DNA of 51,096 nt from an uncultured Bacteroidia bacterium (GCA_902794005.1 CADBFO010000011.1:1-51096), one strand, 5' to 3'; counted from the first letter of the stretch, positions 8,370 through 18,528 are shown. Program-made: numbers and translations. The notes: generated from the letters alone by a model not told the origin.

Positions 8370-8413
8370 ATAACATACTCAGTGACAGGACTTTACGCGC
8401 CAGGTGAAAGAGA

Positions 8414-8445
8414 TTTGTTTTACCGGGAAAATATGGGTAAATTTG
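8414..8445 (+). promoter_or_regulatory. Promoter of the glpABCT operon
   Basis: TTTG at 8414-8417 and TAAATTTG at 8438-8445, with exactly 20 bases between: a full match to the Bacteroidota TTTG/TAnnTTTG promoter. The start of transcription should fall near 8450. This excludes the ATG at 8447 and supports the ATG at 8468 as the glpA start. Confidence 0.75.
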
Positions 8446-8467
8446 TATGATTAAGAATACGCACACG

Positions 8468-10063
8468 ATGAATCCCAACGAATTTGACGTTATCATCATC
8501 GGCGGCGGCATCACCGGGGCCGGAACCCAGCGGGACTGTGCCATGCGCGGGCTCAAGACGCTCCTGATCGAACGCTCGGACATCGCGACCGGAGCTACCG
8601 GCCGCAACCACGGCCTGCTGCACTCCGGCGCCCGTTATGCGGTGAACGATTCCGAATCGGCCGAAGAATGCATCCGTGAAAACAGGATTCTCCGGAAAAT
8701 CGCCGCCCATTGCATCGACGAGACGGGGGGGCTGTTCATCACCCTCCCGGAAGACGATCCGGAGTACCAGAATACCTTTGTGGAAAGCTGTCTGAGGGCC
8801 GGGATCGAGGCCGAGGTTATCGACCCTGAACTGGCCCGCCGCTGGGAGCCCACGGTGAATCAGAATCTGACAGGAGCCGTGAAGGTCCCTGATGCCAGCA
8901 TTGACCCTTTCCGGCTGTGTGCCGCCAATATGCTCGATGCCAAGCTCCGCGGAGGCCAGGTTCGCCTGCATACGACGGTTACCGGCTTCATCAAGGAAGG
9001 AGACACGGTACGGGGCGTTCATACACGCAATGCCCAGACAGGGCAGGTTAATGATTTTTATGCCCGCATCATCGTGAATGCCGGCGGGGTCTGGGCACAG
9101 GAAATCGCGGCCATGGCCGGTGCGCAGATTAGTCTGTACCCGGCCAAGGGCTCCCTCCTGATTTTTGCACACCGGGTGAACAAACATGTCATCAACCGTT
9201 GCCGCAAGCCCTCCAATGCCGATATTCTTGTCCCCGGAGACACCGTCTGCATCGTGGGGACCACCTCATCCCGCATTCCTCTTGATGCCTGCGACGAGGT
9301 AGCGGTCACGCCCGAAGAAGTGAACCTGCTGATCACGGAAGGGTCCAAACTGGCTCCCGTCCTCTCCTCTACGCGCATCCTGAGAGCCTATGCCGGCGTG
9401 CGTCCGCTGATCAGCACGGACAAAGATGACAGTGGCCGCAACATCACCCGCGGCTTTGTAATCCTGGATCACGAGTCCCGGGACGGGATAAAAGGCCTTG
9501 TGAGCATTTGCGGAGGAAAACTGACCACATACCGGCTGATGGCGGAAAAAACCACGGATCTGCTTTGCCGAAAACTGGGCAACGAAAAAAAATGCATGAC
9601 GGCCGTTTCGCCACTGCCTGGATCGGAAGAAGGATCGTACGAGAAAGTGGCCCAAAAAATCTGGGAAACGCCTTCCACCGCCCAGAAAGCGGCCGCTTTC
9701 CGCATGGGGACCCGCGCCTTCCGGATGCGCAGTTCGGACCGCTGGAACGACGCCCTTGTCTGCAAGTGCGAAGAAGTGTCCGTCGGCGAAATCAACGGGG
9801 CCATCGAAAGGATGGATGCATCCACCCTCACAGACCTCCGAAGGCGCACGCGGCTGGGAATGGGGCCCTGCCAGGGAGAATTCTGCGCCTGCAGGGCAGC
9901 CGGCCTGCTGGCAGCCTCGCATGGTTGTATAGACCGGGAGAGAGAAGATCTGAACCAATTCCTTCAAGAGCGCTGGAAGGGCAATTTCCCCATCGGCTGG
10001 GGAGACACGCTCCGGGAAGCGGAATATACCCAGTGGGTGTATAAATTCGTTCTGGGCCTATGA
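8468..10063 (+). CDS. glpA: Anaerobic glycerol-3-phosphate dehydrogenase subunit A
   Basis: The catalytic FAD subunit oxidising sn-glycerol 3-phosphate to dihydroxyacetone phosphate. In the 531 residues: FAD motif GGGITGAGTQRD near the N-terminus, RNHGLLHSGARY and a DAO fold. A C-terminal BFD-like [2Fe-2S] domain carries CKCEEVSVGEI and GPCQGEFCACRAAG. The ATG at 8468 is preferred to 8447, which lies within the promoter start region. It overlaps glpB by ATGA, and glpB overlaps glpC the same way, indicating translational coupling and equimolar GlpABC. GlpC should carry electrons on to menaquinone. Confidence 0.95.
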   Translation: MNPNEFDVIIIGGGITGAGTQRDCAMRGLKTLLIERSDIATGATGRNHGLLHSGARYAVNDSESAEECIRENRILRKIAAHCIDETGGLFITLPEDDPEYQNTFVESCLRAGIEAEVIDPELARRWEPTVNQNLTGAVKVPDASIDPFRLCAANMLDAKLRGGQVRLHTTVTGFIKEGDTVRGVHTRNAQTGQVNDFYARIIVNAGGVWAQEIAAMAGAQISLYPAKGSLLIFAHRVNKHVINRCRKPSNADILVPGDTVCIVGTTSSRIPLDACDEVAVTPEEVNLLITEGSKLAPVLSSTRILRAYAGVRPLISTDKDDSGRNITRGFVILDHESRDGIKGLVSICGGKLTTYRLMAEKTTDLLCRKLGNEKKCMTAVSPLPGSEEGSYEKVAQKIWETPSTAQKAAAFRMGTRAFRMRSSDRWNDALVCKCEEVSVGEINGAIERMDASTLTDLRRRTRLGMGPCQGEFCACRAAGLLAASHGCIDREREDLNQFLQERWKGNFPIGWGDTLREAEYTQWVYKFVLGL

Positions 10064-11193
10064 GATTTGACACTGTCATCATCGGCGGAGGCCTGGCCGG
10101 ACTCACGGCCGGCATCGCCCTGCAAAGGGAAGGTAAGAGTACCGCCATCATCAGCACCGGACAGAACGCCCTGCATTTCTTCTCCGGGAGCTTTGAATCC
10201 GTCGTGGAAAAAAACGAGCGGATGATCGACTTCTTTGCCAAGGCCGGCATCCCGCTCCACTATGCCCCGGGCGTGCGCCTGATGCCACTGGGTTCTTTCC
10301 GGCCGTCAGCCCTGTGCCTGGAAGACACGGACATCTTCCCTACTGCAAAAGTAGGGAGCAAAGTGCTCATCGTCAATTTCATGGGCTATCACGATTTCTT
10401 TTCCACCTTCCTGGCCGAAGGCCTGGAGAAAGAAGGGATGCAGTGCCGCATTCGCCTGTTGGATCTTCCGGAGCTGGAGCCGCTCCAGCGCAGTCCCGGC
10501 GGCATGCGGTCTGTCCAGATGGCCCGCATCCTGGACCCCATCTGGGAGAAATTTGTCCAGGAAGTGCGGCTGCTGATCAAGGACGAGGACATCGTGGTCA
10601 TTCCCCAGGTTTTCGGTCTCAAGGATCCTTCCACCCCGGGGCTTATCCGGGAAGACCTTCCGGTGCGGGCAATCTTTGCCGGCACGCTTCCGCCATCGGT
10701 TCCCGGCATCCGCACCCAGCAGCTGCTCGGACGCAACTACGAACGCCTCGGAGGAACCTACCTGAAAGGAGACCATGCTCTGAGAGCCCTGACCAAAGAC
10801 AATCGCATCATCGGTGTCAGTACCAAAAATCTGGATCGACACTATTTGAAGGCCGATACTTTCATCCTGGCCAGCGGCAGTTATTTTTCCAAAGGACTAC
10901 GATCCAACCCCTTTGAAATCACCGAGCCCGTCTTTGACCTTGATGTCAATTATTCCCCGGAAAGAAGCGACTGGTACAACCCGAAATTTGCGGCCGACCA
11001 GCCCTATATGCACTATGGCGTAAAGACTGACGAGAACCTGCATGCCATCAAGGGCGGAACAGTGATTCAGAATCTGTATGCCATCGGCTCTGTCATGGGT
11101 GTCTCACACCCCCGCTTCGGATTCGGCGCCGGCCTGGCCATCCGAAGCGCATTCCATGTCACGGACCAAATCGTTCAGGAGAGCAAAGTATGA
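10060..11193 (+). CDS. glpB: Anaerobic glycerol-3-phosphate dehydrogenase subunit B
   Basis: The second flavin subunit of the anaerobic dehydrogenase. The N-terminus has VIIGGGLAGLTAGIAL, a dinucleotide-binding motif, and FILASGSYFSKGL and GFGAGLAIRSA are family-typical later segments. At 377 residues it is slightly shorter than the E. coli protein (about 419). It lies between glpA and glpC with ATGA overlaps on both sides. Confidence 0.93.
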   Translation: MRFDTVIIGGGLAGLTAGIALQREGKSTAIISTGQNALHFFSGSFESVVEKNERMIDFFAKAGIPLHYAPGVRLMPLGSFRPSALCLEDTDIFPTAKVGSKVLIVNFMGYHDFFSTFLAEGLEKEGMQCRIRLLDLPELEPLQRSPGGMRSVQMARILDPIWEKFVQEVRLLIKDEDIVVIPQVFGLKDPSTPGLIREDLPVRAIFAGTLPPSVPGIRTQQLLGRNYERLGGTYLKGDHALRALTKDNRIIGVSTKNLDRHYLKADTFILASGSYFSKGLRSNPFEITEPVFDLDVNYSPERSDWYNPKFAADQPYMHYGVKTDENLHAIKGGTVIQNLYAIGSVMGVSHPRFGFGAGLAIRSAFHVTDQIVQESKV

Positions 11194-12401
11194 AAATCCA
11201 GGAATACACCCAAAGCAAGTACAACTTCGAAGAGTGTATGAAGTGTACAGTCTGCACCGCCTATTGCCCTGTCCTGCAGGTTAATCCCCTGTTTCCCGGC
11301 CCCAAGCAGTGCGGCCCCGACGAAGAGCGTCTGCGTCTGAAAGACCCTTACTTCTTCAATACTGCGCTCAAATATTGCATGAACTGCAAACGCTGCGAGG
11401 TAGCCTGCCCGTCCGGCGTCAACGTAGCGGCTCTGATTCAGTCCGCCCGCATCCATTATGACCATACACCGCCCAAAGTACGGGACCGTATCCTGGCATC
11501 CACAGACTTTATGGGGAAAATGGCGAGGCCTGTCGCCCCCGTCGTCAATGCCGTAACCGGGCTGGGCATTACCAAAACGGTTCTGGATGCCACCCTGAAA
11601 ATTGATCACCGGCGCAGTTTCCCCCGATACAGCGGAAGCAGTTTCACGGCCTGGCTCAAGCGACACCGGAAAGAGCAGGCAGCCTTTGAGGAACAAGCCG
11701 CCTACTTCCACGGTTGCTATGTCAATTACAACCATCCACAACTTGGGAAGGATTTGGTCAAGGTTCTCAACGCCCTGGGGGTGGGAGTCCAGTTGCTGGA
11801 AAAAGAAAAATGCTGCGGCATTGCGATGATTGTAAACGGGATGAGCGCCCGCGCGGCCCGCAATGCTTCCGTCAACATCGCCTCCATCCGGAAGGCGGTG
11901 GACAAAGGCTTGAAAGTGCTTTCCACCTCCTCCACATGCGTCCTCACCCTACGGGACGAATATCCGGAACTGCTGGGGATCGACAACGATTCCGTCCGCG
12001 AAGATATCCTCCTGGCCACCCGATTCATCTTTGAGAGAATGGAAGCGGGCGCCACGCTGCATTTCAGGCCGGACTACCACAGGCGTATTGCCTACCACGT
12101 CCCCTGCCACCTGGAGAAATTGGGATGGGGCGTGTTCTCGGAACGGCTTCTGCGACGGATCCCCGGAGTGGAATTCACCCTGCTGGATTCCAACTGCTGC
12201 GGCATTGCCGGCACCTACGGCTTCAAAAAAGAAAATTACGAGGCCGCCCAGAACATCGGCGCCCCCCTGTTCGACCAGATTCGCTCCGTCGATCCGGAGG
12301 TCGTAGCCTGCGACTGCGAAACCTGCAAATGGCAGATTGAGATGAGTACCGGCTACCCGGTCATGAACCCCATCTCCATCCTGGCCGAAGCCCTGGAATA
12401 A
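11190..12401 (+). CDS. glpC: Anaerobic glycerol-3-phosphate dehydrogenase subunit C
   Basis: The Fe-S electron-transfer subunit linking GlpAB to the quinone pool. The 403 residues contain two [4Fe-4S] motifs (CMKCTVCTAYCP about 16-27 and CMNCKRCEVACP about 66-77). Two CCG-type domains follow (EKCCGIAMI and DSNCCGIAGTYG with CHLEKLGWG), as in GlpC and heterodisulfide-reductase-like subunits. It overlaps glpB by 4 bases, and glpT follows after 15 bases. Confidence 0.95.
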   Translation: MKIQEYTQSKYNFEECMKCTVCTAYCPVLQVNPLFPGPKQCGPDEERLRLKDPYFFNTALKYCMNCKRCEVACPSGVNVAALIQSARIHYDHTPPKVRDRILASTDFMGKMARPVAPVVNAVTGLGITKTVLDATLKIDHRRSFPRYSGSSFTAWLKRHRKEQAAFEEQAAYFHGCYVNYNHPQLGKDLVKVLNALGVGVQLLEKEKCCGIAMIVNGMSARAARNASVNIASIRKAVDKGLKVLSTSSTCVLTLRDEYPELLGIDNDSVREDILLATRFIFERMEAGATLHFRPDYHRRIAYHVPCHLEKLGWGVFSERLLRRIPGVEFTLLDSNCCGIAGTYGFKKENYEAAQNIGAPLFDQIRSVDPEVVACDCETCKWQIEMSTGYPVMNPISILAEALE

Positions 12402-12416
12402 ACAAAACGACAAGAT

Positions 12417-13790
12417 ATGCTCAAATTCCTCCGACAGCCGGCCTACCTTCCGGCACAGACCGGCTCCGAGGCCGATGCGAAATACAAACGGCTGCGCCTG
12501 CAAGTGTTCATCGGCGCTTTTATCGGATATGCCGGCTTTTATCTGGTGCGCAAAAATTTGTCCATGGCGATTCCTGCCCTGGCACCGCTGGGGTTCGACA
12601 AGACGGAACTGGGATTTGTCCTGGGCCTGAATGCCGCCGCCTACGCGCTTTCAAAATTTTTGATGGGCAGTGTGAGCGACCGCTCAAACGCCCGGGTGTT
12701 CCTCCCCCTCGGCCTTGTCCTCTCCGCCATCTCCATGTGCTTCATGATTGTTCCCATCCAGGCCATCGGCGCAGAACACAAAGCACTGGCGATCCTGGTG
12801 ATGGGCGTGCTGAACGCACTGGTGGGTTGGTTCAACGGAATGGGCTGGCCTCCTTGCGGCCGCGTGATGACGCACTGGTTCTCCCCCAATGAGCGCGGCA
12901 CCATGATGAGCATCTGGAACTGCGCGCACAACATTGGCGGCGCACTGGTCGGGCCCATGGCCACCTACGGCGCCGTGTGGTTCGGCAGCTGGTTCTACGG
13001 GGCCCATACGGAACTGTACTTCCTTATCGGCACCTTTGTCTTCCCGGCCGCCGTCGCGCTTTTCATCGCCCTGCTCACCTATATCCTCCTGCGCGATACG
13101 CCGCAATCCTGCGCTCTTCCGTCCGTGGAAGAGTGGAGAAACGACTATCCCAAGAATTACTCCGCCAAACACGAGGAGACCCTTACCGCCAAGGAAATCT
13201 TCTTCCAGCATGTGCTCAACAACAAGTTCCTGTGGTACATCGCCCTGGCCAACGCCTTCGTTTACATGGTGCGCTACGGCTGCCTGGACTGGGCCCCCAC
13301 CATCCTGACAGAGAAAGGCATCGACCTCAAAAGTGCCGGCTGGGCCTACTTTGCCTACGAGTTTGCCGCCATTCCAGGGACCCTTCTGTGCGGCTGGCTG
13401 TCCGACAAACTCTTCCACGGCAAGCGAGCCCTTCCCACCATACTGTTCATGGCTCTGGTGCTGGTTTTCATCCTTTTGTACTGGGCATTTATCGACAACC
13501 TCACCGTGGTAATCATCAGCCTCATCGGCATCGGTTTCTTCATTTACGGACCCGTCATGCTCATCGGCGTACAGGCCCTGGATCTGGCCCCGAAAAACGC
13601 GGCCGGCACCGCCGCAGGCCTCACCGGTTTCTTCGGATACTTCCTGGGAACCTTTATCCTGGCCAATACGGTCATCGGCTGGGTGGCACAGCAGTTCGGC
13701 TGGGGCTGGACCTTCATGCTGCTGGTAGGCGCCTGCATCCTCGCCATTCTTTTCATGGGCCTCACCCTCAAAGAAGAACGCCACGCATAG
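12417..13790 (+). CDS. glpT: Glycerol-3-phosphate:phosphate antiporter GlpT
   Basis: A major facilitator transporter of 457 residues with about 12 transmembrane helices. Family landmarks are GFYLVRKNLSMAIPAL in helix 1, SKFLMGSVSDRSNAR after helix 2 and FNGMGWPPCGRVMTHWF, all typical of the organophosphate:phosphate antiporter group and closest to GlpT. The operon position after glpABC fits G3P uptake. A related hexose-phosphate transporter is the alternative, but the context argues for GlpT. Confidence 0.92.
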   Translation: MLKFLRQPAYLPAQTGSEADAKYKRLRLQVFIGAFIGYAGFYLVRKNLSMAIPALAPLGFDKTELGFVLGLNAAAYALSKFLMGSVSDRSNARVFLPLGLVLSAISMCFMIVPIQAIGAEHKALAILVMGVLNALVGWFNGMGWPPCGRVMTHWFSPNERGTMMSIWNCAHNIGGALVGPMATYGAVWFGSWFYGAHTELYFLIGTFVFPAAVALFIALLTYILLRDTPQSCALPSVEEWRNDYPKNYSAKHEETLTAKEIFFQHVLNNKFLWYIALANAFVYMVRYGCLDWAPTILTEKGIDLKSAGWAYFAYEFAAIPGTLLCGWLSDKLFHGKRALPTILFMALVLVFILLYWAFIDNLTVVIISLIGIGFFIYGPVMLIGVQALDLAPKNAAGTAAGLTGFFGYFLGTFILANTVIGWVAQQFGWGWTFMLLVGACILAILFMGLTLKEERHA

Positions 13791-13832
13791 CGGGCGGTGG
13801 CAAGTAAACACCTATCCCACAACACTTTACGC

Positions 13833-13865
13833 AAAATCCTCTGCGCAAATAGCGCAGAGGATTTT
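13833..13865. terminator. Bidirectional terminator between glpT and glpF
   Basis: A 14-base perfect stem (13833-13846 with 13852-13865) around AAATA, with A-rich and T-rich flanks, so it can end transcription from both convergent operons. The core at 13835-13863 matches the hairpin at 8337-8365 in 28 of 29 bases. Confidence 0.8.
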
Positions 13866-13890
13866 ACATAATTGACTGGTATTCAACCGC

Positions 13891-14637
13891 TTAACAGCCA
13901 CTGAAAACAAGCAGGTAAAGGCCGGCGGCGATGGCGGCGCCAACCATAGGGCCGCACACCGGGATCCAGCTGTAGGACCAGCCGCTGTCGCGCTTGCCGG
14001 CGATGGGAAGCACGGCGTGGGCGCAACGGGGACTCAGGTCCCGGGCCGGGTTCAGGGCGTAACCGGTGGTTCCGCCAAGGGACATGCCGATGCTCATGAT
14101 CAGACAGGTCACTGGCCAGGAGCCGAGGGAACCGGTGGAAGCAGCCACACCGTCCACCTGGAAGGCATTTCCGCTGAAGCCGAGCGCCAGGATGACAAAC
14201 ACCAGGACACAGCTTGCAATAACCTCGCACAGAAAGTTGCGGTAGGGATTGCTGATGGCTGGCATGGTGCAGAAAGTGCCCAGAATGGTGTCGGGGTCAT
14301 CGGCCGTAGCCTTGTAGTGGTCTTTGTAAAATACCCAGACCAGGGAGGCACCCGCGAAGCCGCCCAGCATCTGAGCGACGATATATCCGAGGACAGAAGC
14401 CCAGGGGAAGCTTCCGGCAATGGCCAGCCCCAGCGTGACGGCAGGATTCAGATGGGCGCCGGAAACAGGTCCCGCAACGAGGACACCCATCATTACGGCC
14501 AGTCCCCAGCCCAGGGCAATCACCACCCATCCGGCACCTTTGGCCTTGGATTTGTTCAACGAAGTGGCAGCGCACACGCCGTTACCCAGCAGTACCAGCA
14601 CCAGCGTGCCGATAAATTCAAAAATATACTGTGTCAT
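13891..14637 (-). CDS. glpF: Glycerol uptake facilitator (aquaglyceroporin) GlpF
   Basis: A 248-residue MIP-family channel with six membrane spans. Both pore motifs are present, NPAV after SGAHL (first half) and NPARDLSPR (second half). The Asp after the second NPAR is the residue usually linked with glycerol-permeable members. It starts 11 bases after the glpK stop, so glpK and glpF are co-transcribed leftward, ending at the shared terminator. Confidence 0.93.
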   Translation of the reverse strand: MTQYIFEFIGTLVLVLLGNGVCAATSLNKSKAKGAGWVVIALGWGLAVMMGVLVAGPVSGAHLNPAVTLGLAIAGSFPWASVLGYIVAQMLGGFAGASLVWVFYKDHYKATADDPDTILGTFCTMPAISNPYRNFLCEVIASCVLVFVILALGFSGNAFQVDGVAASTGSLGSWPVTCLIMSIGMSLGGTTGYALNPARDLSPRCAHAVLPIAGKRDSGWSYSWIPVCGPMVGAAIAAGLYLLVFSGC

Positions 14638-14648
14638 CGTCCATTGAA

Positions 14649-16130
14649 TTATTTACTGACCGTGCGGCCGATGGCGTCGGCCCAACCTGCCTTGGCGGCG
14701 GTCATATCGGCGCCGGACGGCAGGAAGCAACGTTCTGCCTGCCACTGGGCCTTGATTTCGTCCAGGGAGTTCCAGTAGCCTACCGCGAGGCCGGCCAGGT
14801 AGCAGGCACCCATGGCGGTGGTCTCGGTAACCACCGGACGCACCACGGAAGCGCCCAGGATATCGGCCTGGAACTGCATCATCATGTTGTTGCGGGAAGC
14901 GCCGCCGTCCACTTTCAGTTCGGCCAGCGGAACGCCGGCGTCCTTCTCCATGGCCTGCACGATGTCCATCGTCTGGAATGCAATGCCTTCCAGCGCCGCA
15001 CGGGCAATATGGGCCGATGTGGTGCCGCGGGTGATTCCGCAGATGACACCATGGGCATACTGGTCCCAATAAGGGGCTCCCATACCGGTAAGGGCCGGCA
15101 CAAAATACACGCCGCCATTATCCGGGACGGAAGCCGCCAGGGCTTCCACCTCGGAAGAGGAGCGGATGACGCCCAGCCCGTCGCGGAGCCACTGAACCAC
15201 AGACCCGCCCACGAAGATGGAGCCTTCCAGGGCGTAATTCACGCTGTCCCCTATCTTCCACGCCACGGTAGTAAGCAGGTTGTTTTTGGAAAGGATGGGT
15301 TTGGCACCCGTATTCATGAGAAGGAAACAACCGGTTCCATACGTATTCTTTACGGAACCGGGCTCCGTACACATCTGGCCGAAAAGGGCGGCCTGCTGGT
15401 CACCGGCGATGCCGGCGATGGGGACCTCATGGGCGAAGATGGTGGTCTTGGTGTGGCCATACACTTCCGAAGAAGACTTCACGGCCGGCATCATGGAAGC
15501 AGGAATGCCCAGAAGGTCCAGCAGCTCCTGATCCCATGCCAGGGTATTGATATTGAAAAGCATGGTGCGGGAGGCGTTGGACACATCGGTGATGTGTACT
15601 TCTCCACGGGTTAGCTGCCATACCAACCAGCTGTCCACCGTTCCGAAGCGCAGTTTTCCTGCCGCGGCTTTCTCACGGGCTCCCGGCACATGGTCCAGAA
15701 TCCATTTGATTTTGGTCGCAGAAAAATAGGCGTCGATGATAAGGCCCGTTTTCTGACGGATCTTTTCCACCAGCCCATTTTCCTTTAATGTGTCACAGAA
15801 GGCCGACGTGCGGCGATCCTGCCACACGATGGCATTGTACACGGGGGCACCGGTTTCCGCATCCCAGACGATGGTGGTCTCGCGCTGGTTGGTAATGCCG
15901 ATACCGGCGATATCTTTTCCGTTGATGCCGATTTCGGAAATAGCCTGGGCGATCACCGCCGCCTCACTGGACCAGATTTCCATGGGATTGTGCTCCACCC
16001 ATCCGGGCTGTGGGAAATACTGGGTAAACTCCTGCTGGGCCACGGAACGGATATTGCCATCGTGGTCGAATACAATGGCCCGGGAAGAACTGGTTCCCTG
16101 ATCGAGGGACAAAATATACTTATTGGTCAT
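14649..16130 (-). CDS. glpK: Glycerol kinase
   Basis: An FGGY-family kinase making sn-glycerol 3-phosphate from glycerol and ATP. The N-terminus [19 protein letters not shown] holds the phosphate-binding DQGTSS motif. Further landmarks are [16 protein letters not shown] and [13 protein letters not shown]-like and [14 protein letters not shown] segments. The ATG at 16130 matches the usual family start; ATGs at 16148 and 16142 are possible but reach further into the upstream gene. It overlaps the upstream hydrolase by 11 bases, and a GGAAG stretch precedes the start. Confidence 0.94.
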   Translation of the reverse strand: MTNKYILSLDQGTSSSRAIVFDHDGNIRSVAQQEFTQYFPQPGWVEHNPMEIWSSEAAVIAQAISEIGINGKDIAGIGITNQRETTIVWDAETGAPVYNAIVWQDRRTSAFCDTLKENGLVEKIRQKTGLIIDAYFSATKIKWILDHVPGAREKAAAGKLRFGTVDSWLVWQLTRGEVHITDVSNASRTMLFNINTLAWDQELLDLLGIPASMMPAVKSSSEVYGHTKTTIFAHEVPIAGIAGDQQAALFGQMCTEPGSVKNTYGTGCFLLMNTGAKPILSKNNLLTTVAWKIGDSVNYALEGSIFVGGSVVQWLRDGLGVIRSSSEVEALAASVPDNGGVYFVPALTGMGAPYWDQYAHGVICGITRGTTSAHIARAALEGIAFQTMDIVQAMEKDAGVPLAELKVDGGASRNNMMMQFQADILGASVVRPVVTETTAMGACYLAGLAVGYWNSLDEIKAQWQAERCFLPSGADMTAAKAGWADAIGRTVSK

Positions 16131-17103
16131 AGACGCTTCCATCTTCAATCATGTTGTGGACGGTCTTCAGAAAATTGGAAACCTTGGCGATGTAAGTCTC
16201 AGGGTCTTTCTGATAGGAATTGGCATGAACGGCGCCATGGCACACGTACATTTCCTTGTAACCCTTCTTCTTGGCGTCGTAGCACATCTGGAGATTGTCG
16301 AACGGAACGAAGTCGTCGGCATCGCCGTGGATGAAGAGCATGGGACGGTCACACTTGGCCACCTGCTTCACGGAAGAAGCCTCCCAGAAGCCCCAGCCGT
16401 AGTTTTTCTTGGTCACGAGGCTGGCGCTGTTGAGCACATCCTTGGGGATGAAGCCGAAACTCTCCTTGCGGTTGTTGTTGAACTGGATGGCGACGGAGGC
16501 GTAGCCGCAGTCCTCCACGAAGCACTTCACATAGTCCGGGAGGGGTTCGCCGCTGGTCATCATCACAGTGGCGGCCCCCATGGAGACGCCGTGCAGCACC
16601 ATGAAATCGTCTTTGAACTCATTGTGGGCCACCTCGATCCATTTCAGCATATCCAGACGGTCTTTCCAACCCATCTGGACTTCATCGCCCTCGGAATAGC
16701 CATGATACTGCAGATCCGGGAACAGGACGTTGTAATTGAGGAGGTCACGGTACATGCGCACCAGATAGAGGAAAACGAAGTGGTTGTCGGTATAACCGTG
16801 CACCACGATAGCGGTTCCCTTCGCCTCTTCCGGCTTGGCGGCCGGCACATAGCAGGCGTGCAGTTTATAACCCTCGTCGCTGGTAATCCAGCTGTCTTTC
16901 AGGATCCCCTGGGCTTTAAGCCCGTCATACCAGGCAGTGGAGCCCGGCAGCAGAGAATCGGCTTTGTGACGGGTGCGCTCGATATCGTCCACGCCGTGCG
17001 GCGTAGGTTTGAGGGCATAATCGGACATGTACTTGCCCGCCAGACAACTGTTCAGCGAAAGGGCCACGAGGCCGATGGTGAAGATATGGATGAACTTTTT
17101 CAT
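16120..17103 (-). CDS. Lipoprotein alpha/beta hydrolase
   Basis: A 327-residue hydrolase exported as a lipoprotein (signal [20 protein letters not shown], lipidated Cys20). The fold shows the oxyanion segment VVHGYTDNH, the nucleophile elbow GVSMGA (Ser) and [12 protein letters not shown] with its Asp; a likely catalytic His lies in [10 protein letters not shown]. It belongs to the serine aminopeptidase S33/dienelactone-type group, so esterase, lipase or peptidase activity cannot be separated. It lies between an Omp85-type gene (3 bases upstream) and glpK (overlap). This raises the possibility that it frees glycerol from an ester, which is an inference. Confidence 0.8.
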   Translation of the reverse strand: MKKFIHIFTIGLVALSLNSCLAGKYMSDYALKPTPHGVDDIERTRHKADSLLPGSTAWYDGLKAQGILKDSWITSDEGYKLHACYVPAAKPEEAKGTAIVVHGYTDNHFVFLYLVRMYRDLLNYNVLFPDLQYHGYSEGDEVQMGWKDRLDMLKWIEVAHNEFKDDFMVLHGVSMGAATVMMTSGEPLPDYVKCFVEDCGYASVAIQFNNNRKESFGFIPKDVLNSASLVTKKNYGWGFWEASSVKQVAKCDRPMLFIHGDADDFVPFDNLQMCYDAKKKGYKEMYVCHGAVHANSYQKDPETYIAKVSNFLKTVHNMIEDGSVYDQ

Positions 17104-17106
17104 GGA

Positions 17107-18459
17107 TTAGAACTGATAGTTAATGCCGATACCCAGCCACAAGCCGGCATCCAGCGGTTTATACAGACACTTGGCCAGTTCCACGGAAACGATGAAGTTC
17201 TGGTTCATGGCAATCTTGAGGCCGGCGCCGGCGCTGGAGATGAAACTGCCCACCTTGGTAGCGTCGTAGAGTTGATTCAGCGTCATATACGTATCGGCCG
17301 ATACGGTTTTGGCCTTTTCAAACGCTGCGGAGCGATAAGACTTGGTGATGATACCGGCGTCGAAGAACGGGTTCACGGCAATGTAGAAGTACTGGTTGAA
17401 GAGTTTGAAACTGACCAGTTTCACACGAAGTTCGATATTGGCCCAGGCCATGCCCTCGGTAAGAATACGGTTCTCGCGCAGACCGCGGATGGTGTTGGAG
17501 GAGCCGAAGCCTTCGGAAATCATGTTGCGCTGCACAAGCAGCGGATTGTTCTGGATCATGTACAGCGGCGTTTCACCGGCGATGGTCTGCTGCCAGGCCA
17601 GACGGTAGGCGAACACGGGGTCTCCGGCAGGGATATGGATGGGAATATCCACATAGTGTCGGAAATAGGCACAGGCCTTGAGGTACTTGTGCTGAAGGAC
17701 ATTGCCGTTCAGGTAGGCCTCCGCCCAGATGCCATGGTTCGGGGCGGCCTCGATGTCACGGGTATCATACACCAGACCGGCATTGATTTCCAGGGCATTG
17801 CCGCCGTCCTTCTCGCTGTCCGTGATGATTCCCAGCTTCTGGTAATCTTTGTACAAGGTGGCATCCTTGTCGTAATAATGCTTTTCGTCGGAACCTTTGA
17901 CCATGTATCCCTTATCCTGCATGTCTCCGATCTTCCAGTTCCAGAAGTTGATGCCGGCGGCCCAGTTCAGGTGGTCCGTGATGTGGCCCTGGAAATTGGC
18001 CAGGATGCGCAGCATCTTGCGGCTCATGCCGAAGTAATTGATATTGGTATCCTTGTTGGTCCAGTAAGTGTTATAGGATTCCGGAAGGTTGGCCAGCGAA
18101 GCCGGACCGTTGAAACCCCAGAAACTGTACAGAGGATCGTTCACATAGGTTACGGATGCATTGACACGCATGCCGGAGATAAGATATTTGGAGTCGTAGG
18201 CCAGGTACAGACGCATACGCTGGCTCTTGGTGAAATAGGATGCCTCCCAACTGATCTTGTGGAGCGGATCCGGATAGGTGGAGCCGTCACCATAATAATA
18301 AACGTCTCCGAAAGCACCGGCCTGGAAGCCATTGTCAACGGAATAGGTGGCCGTAGGCAGAAGGCCGAAACTCCAGCCCTTCTTCATTTCTTTCTCTTTC
18401 TCCTGCGCCATGGCGGTAAAACCGGCCAACAGCAGGATCATGCACATTAATTTTTTCAT
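17107..18459 (-). CDS. Omp85/BamA-type outer membrane barrel protein
   Basis: 450 residues with a signal peptide (cleavage after AMAQ) followed by alternating amphipathic strands rich in aromatic residues. It ends in the outer-membrane signature GLWLGIGINYQF with C-terminal Phe. A central GSSNTIRGLRENRI resembles the [V/I]RG[F/Y] motif of the Omp85 surface-antigen barrel (PF01103). There are no obvious POTRA domains, so it is a short, barrel-only member. The ATG at 18459 begins the signal peptide; longer in-frame versions run into unrelated sequence. It is the first gene of a leftward operon with the hydrolase, glpK and glpF. Function is unknown. Confidence 0.75.
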   Translation of the reverse strand: MKKLMCMILLLAGFTAMAQEKEKEMKKGWSFGLLPTATYSVDNGFQAGAFGDVYYYGDGSTYPDPLHKISWEASYFTKSQRMRLYLAYDSKYLISGMRVNASVTYVNDPLYSFWGFNGPASLANLPESYNTYWTNKDTNINYFGMSRKMLRILANFQGHITDHLNWAAGINFWNWKIGDMQDKGYMVKGSDEKHYYDKDATLYKDYQKLGIITDSEKDGGNALEINAGLVYDTRDIEAAPNHGIWAEAYLNGNVLQHKYLKACAYFRHYVDIPIHIPAGDPVFAYRLAWQQTIAGETPLYMIQNNPLLVQRNMISEGFGSSNTIRGLRENRILTEGMAWANIELRVKLVSFKLFNQYFYIAVNPFFDAGIITKSYRSAAFEKAKTVSADTYMTLNQLYDATKVGSFISSAGAGLKIAMNQNFIVSVELAKCLYKPLDAGLWLGIGINYQF

Positions 18460-18528
18460 TTTGATAAGATTAGATTTATAGTTTAGCGTTATTTTCTCTT
18501 TAATTCCGCTAAGATAATAAAAAATTCG

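Noticed and set aside
16123-18450. A 775-codon rightward open frame
   Set aside because: Antisense to the lipoprotein hydrolase and the Omp85-type barrel; it crosses both genes.
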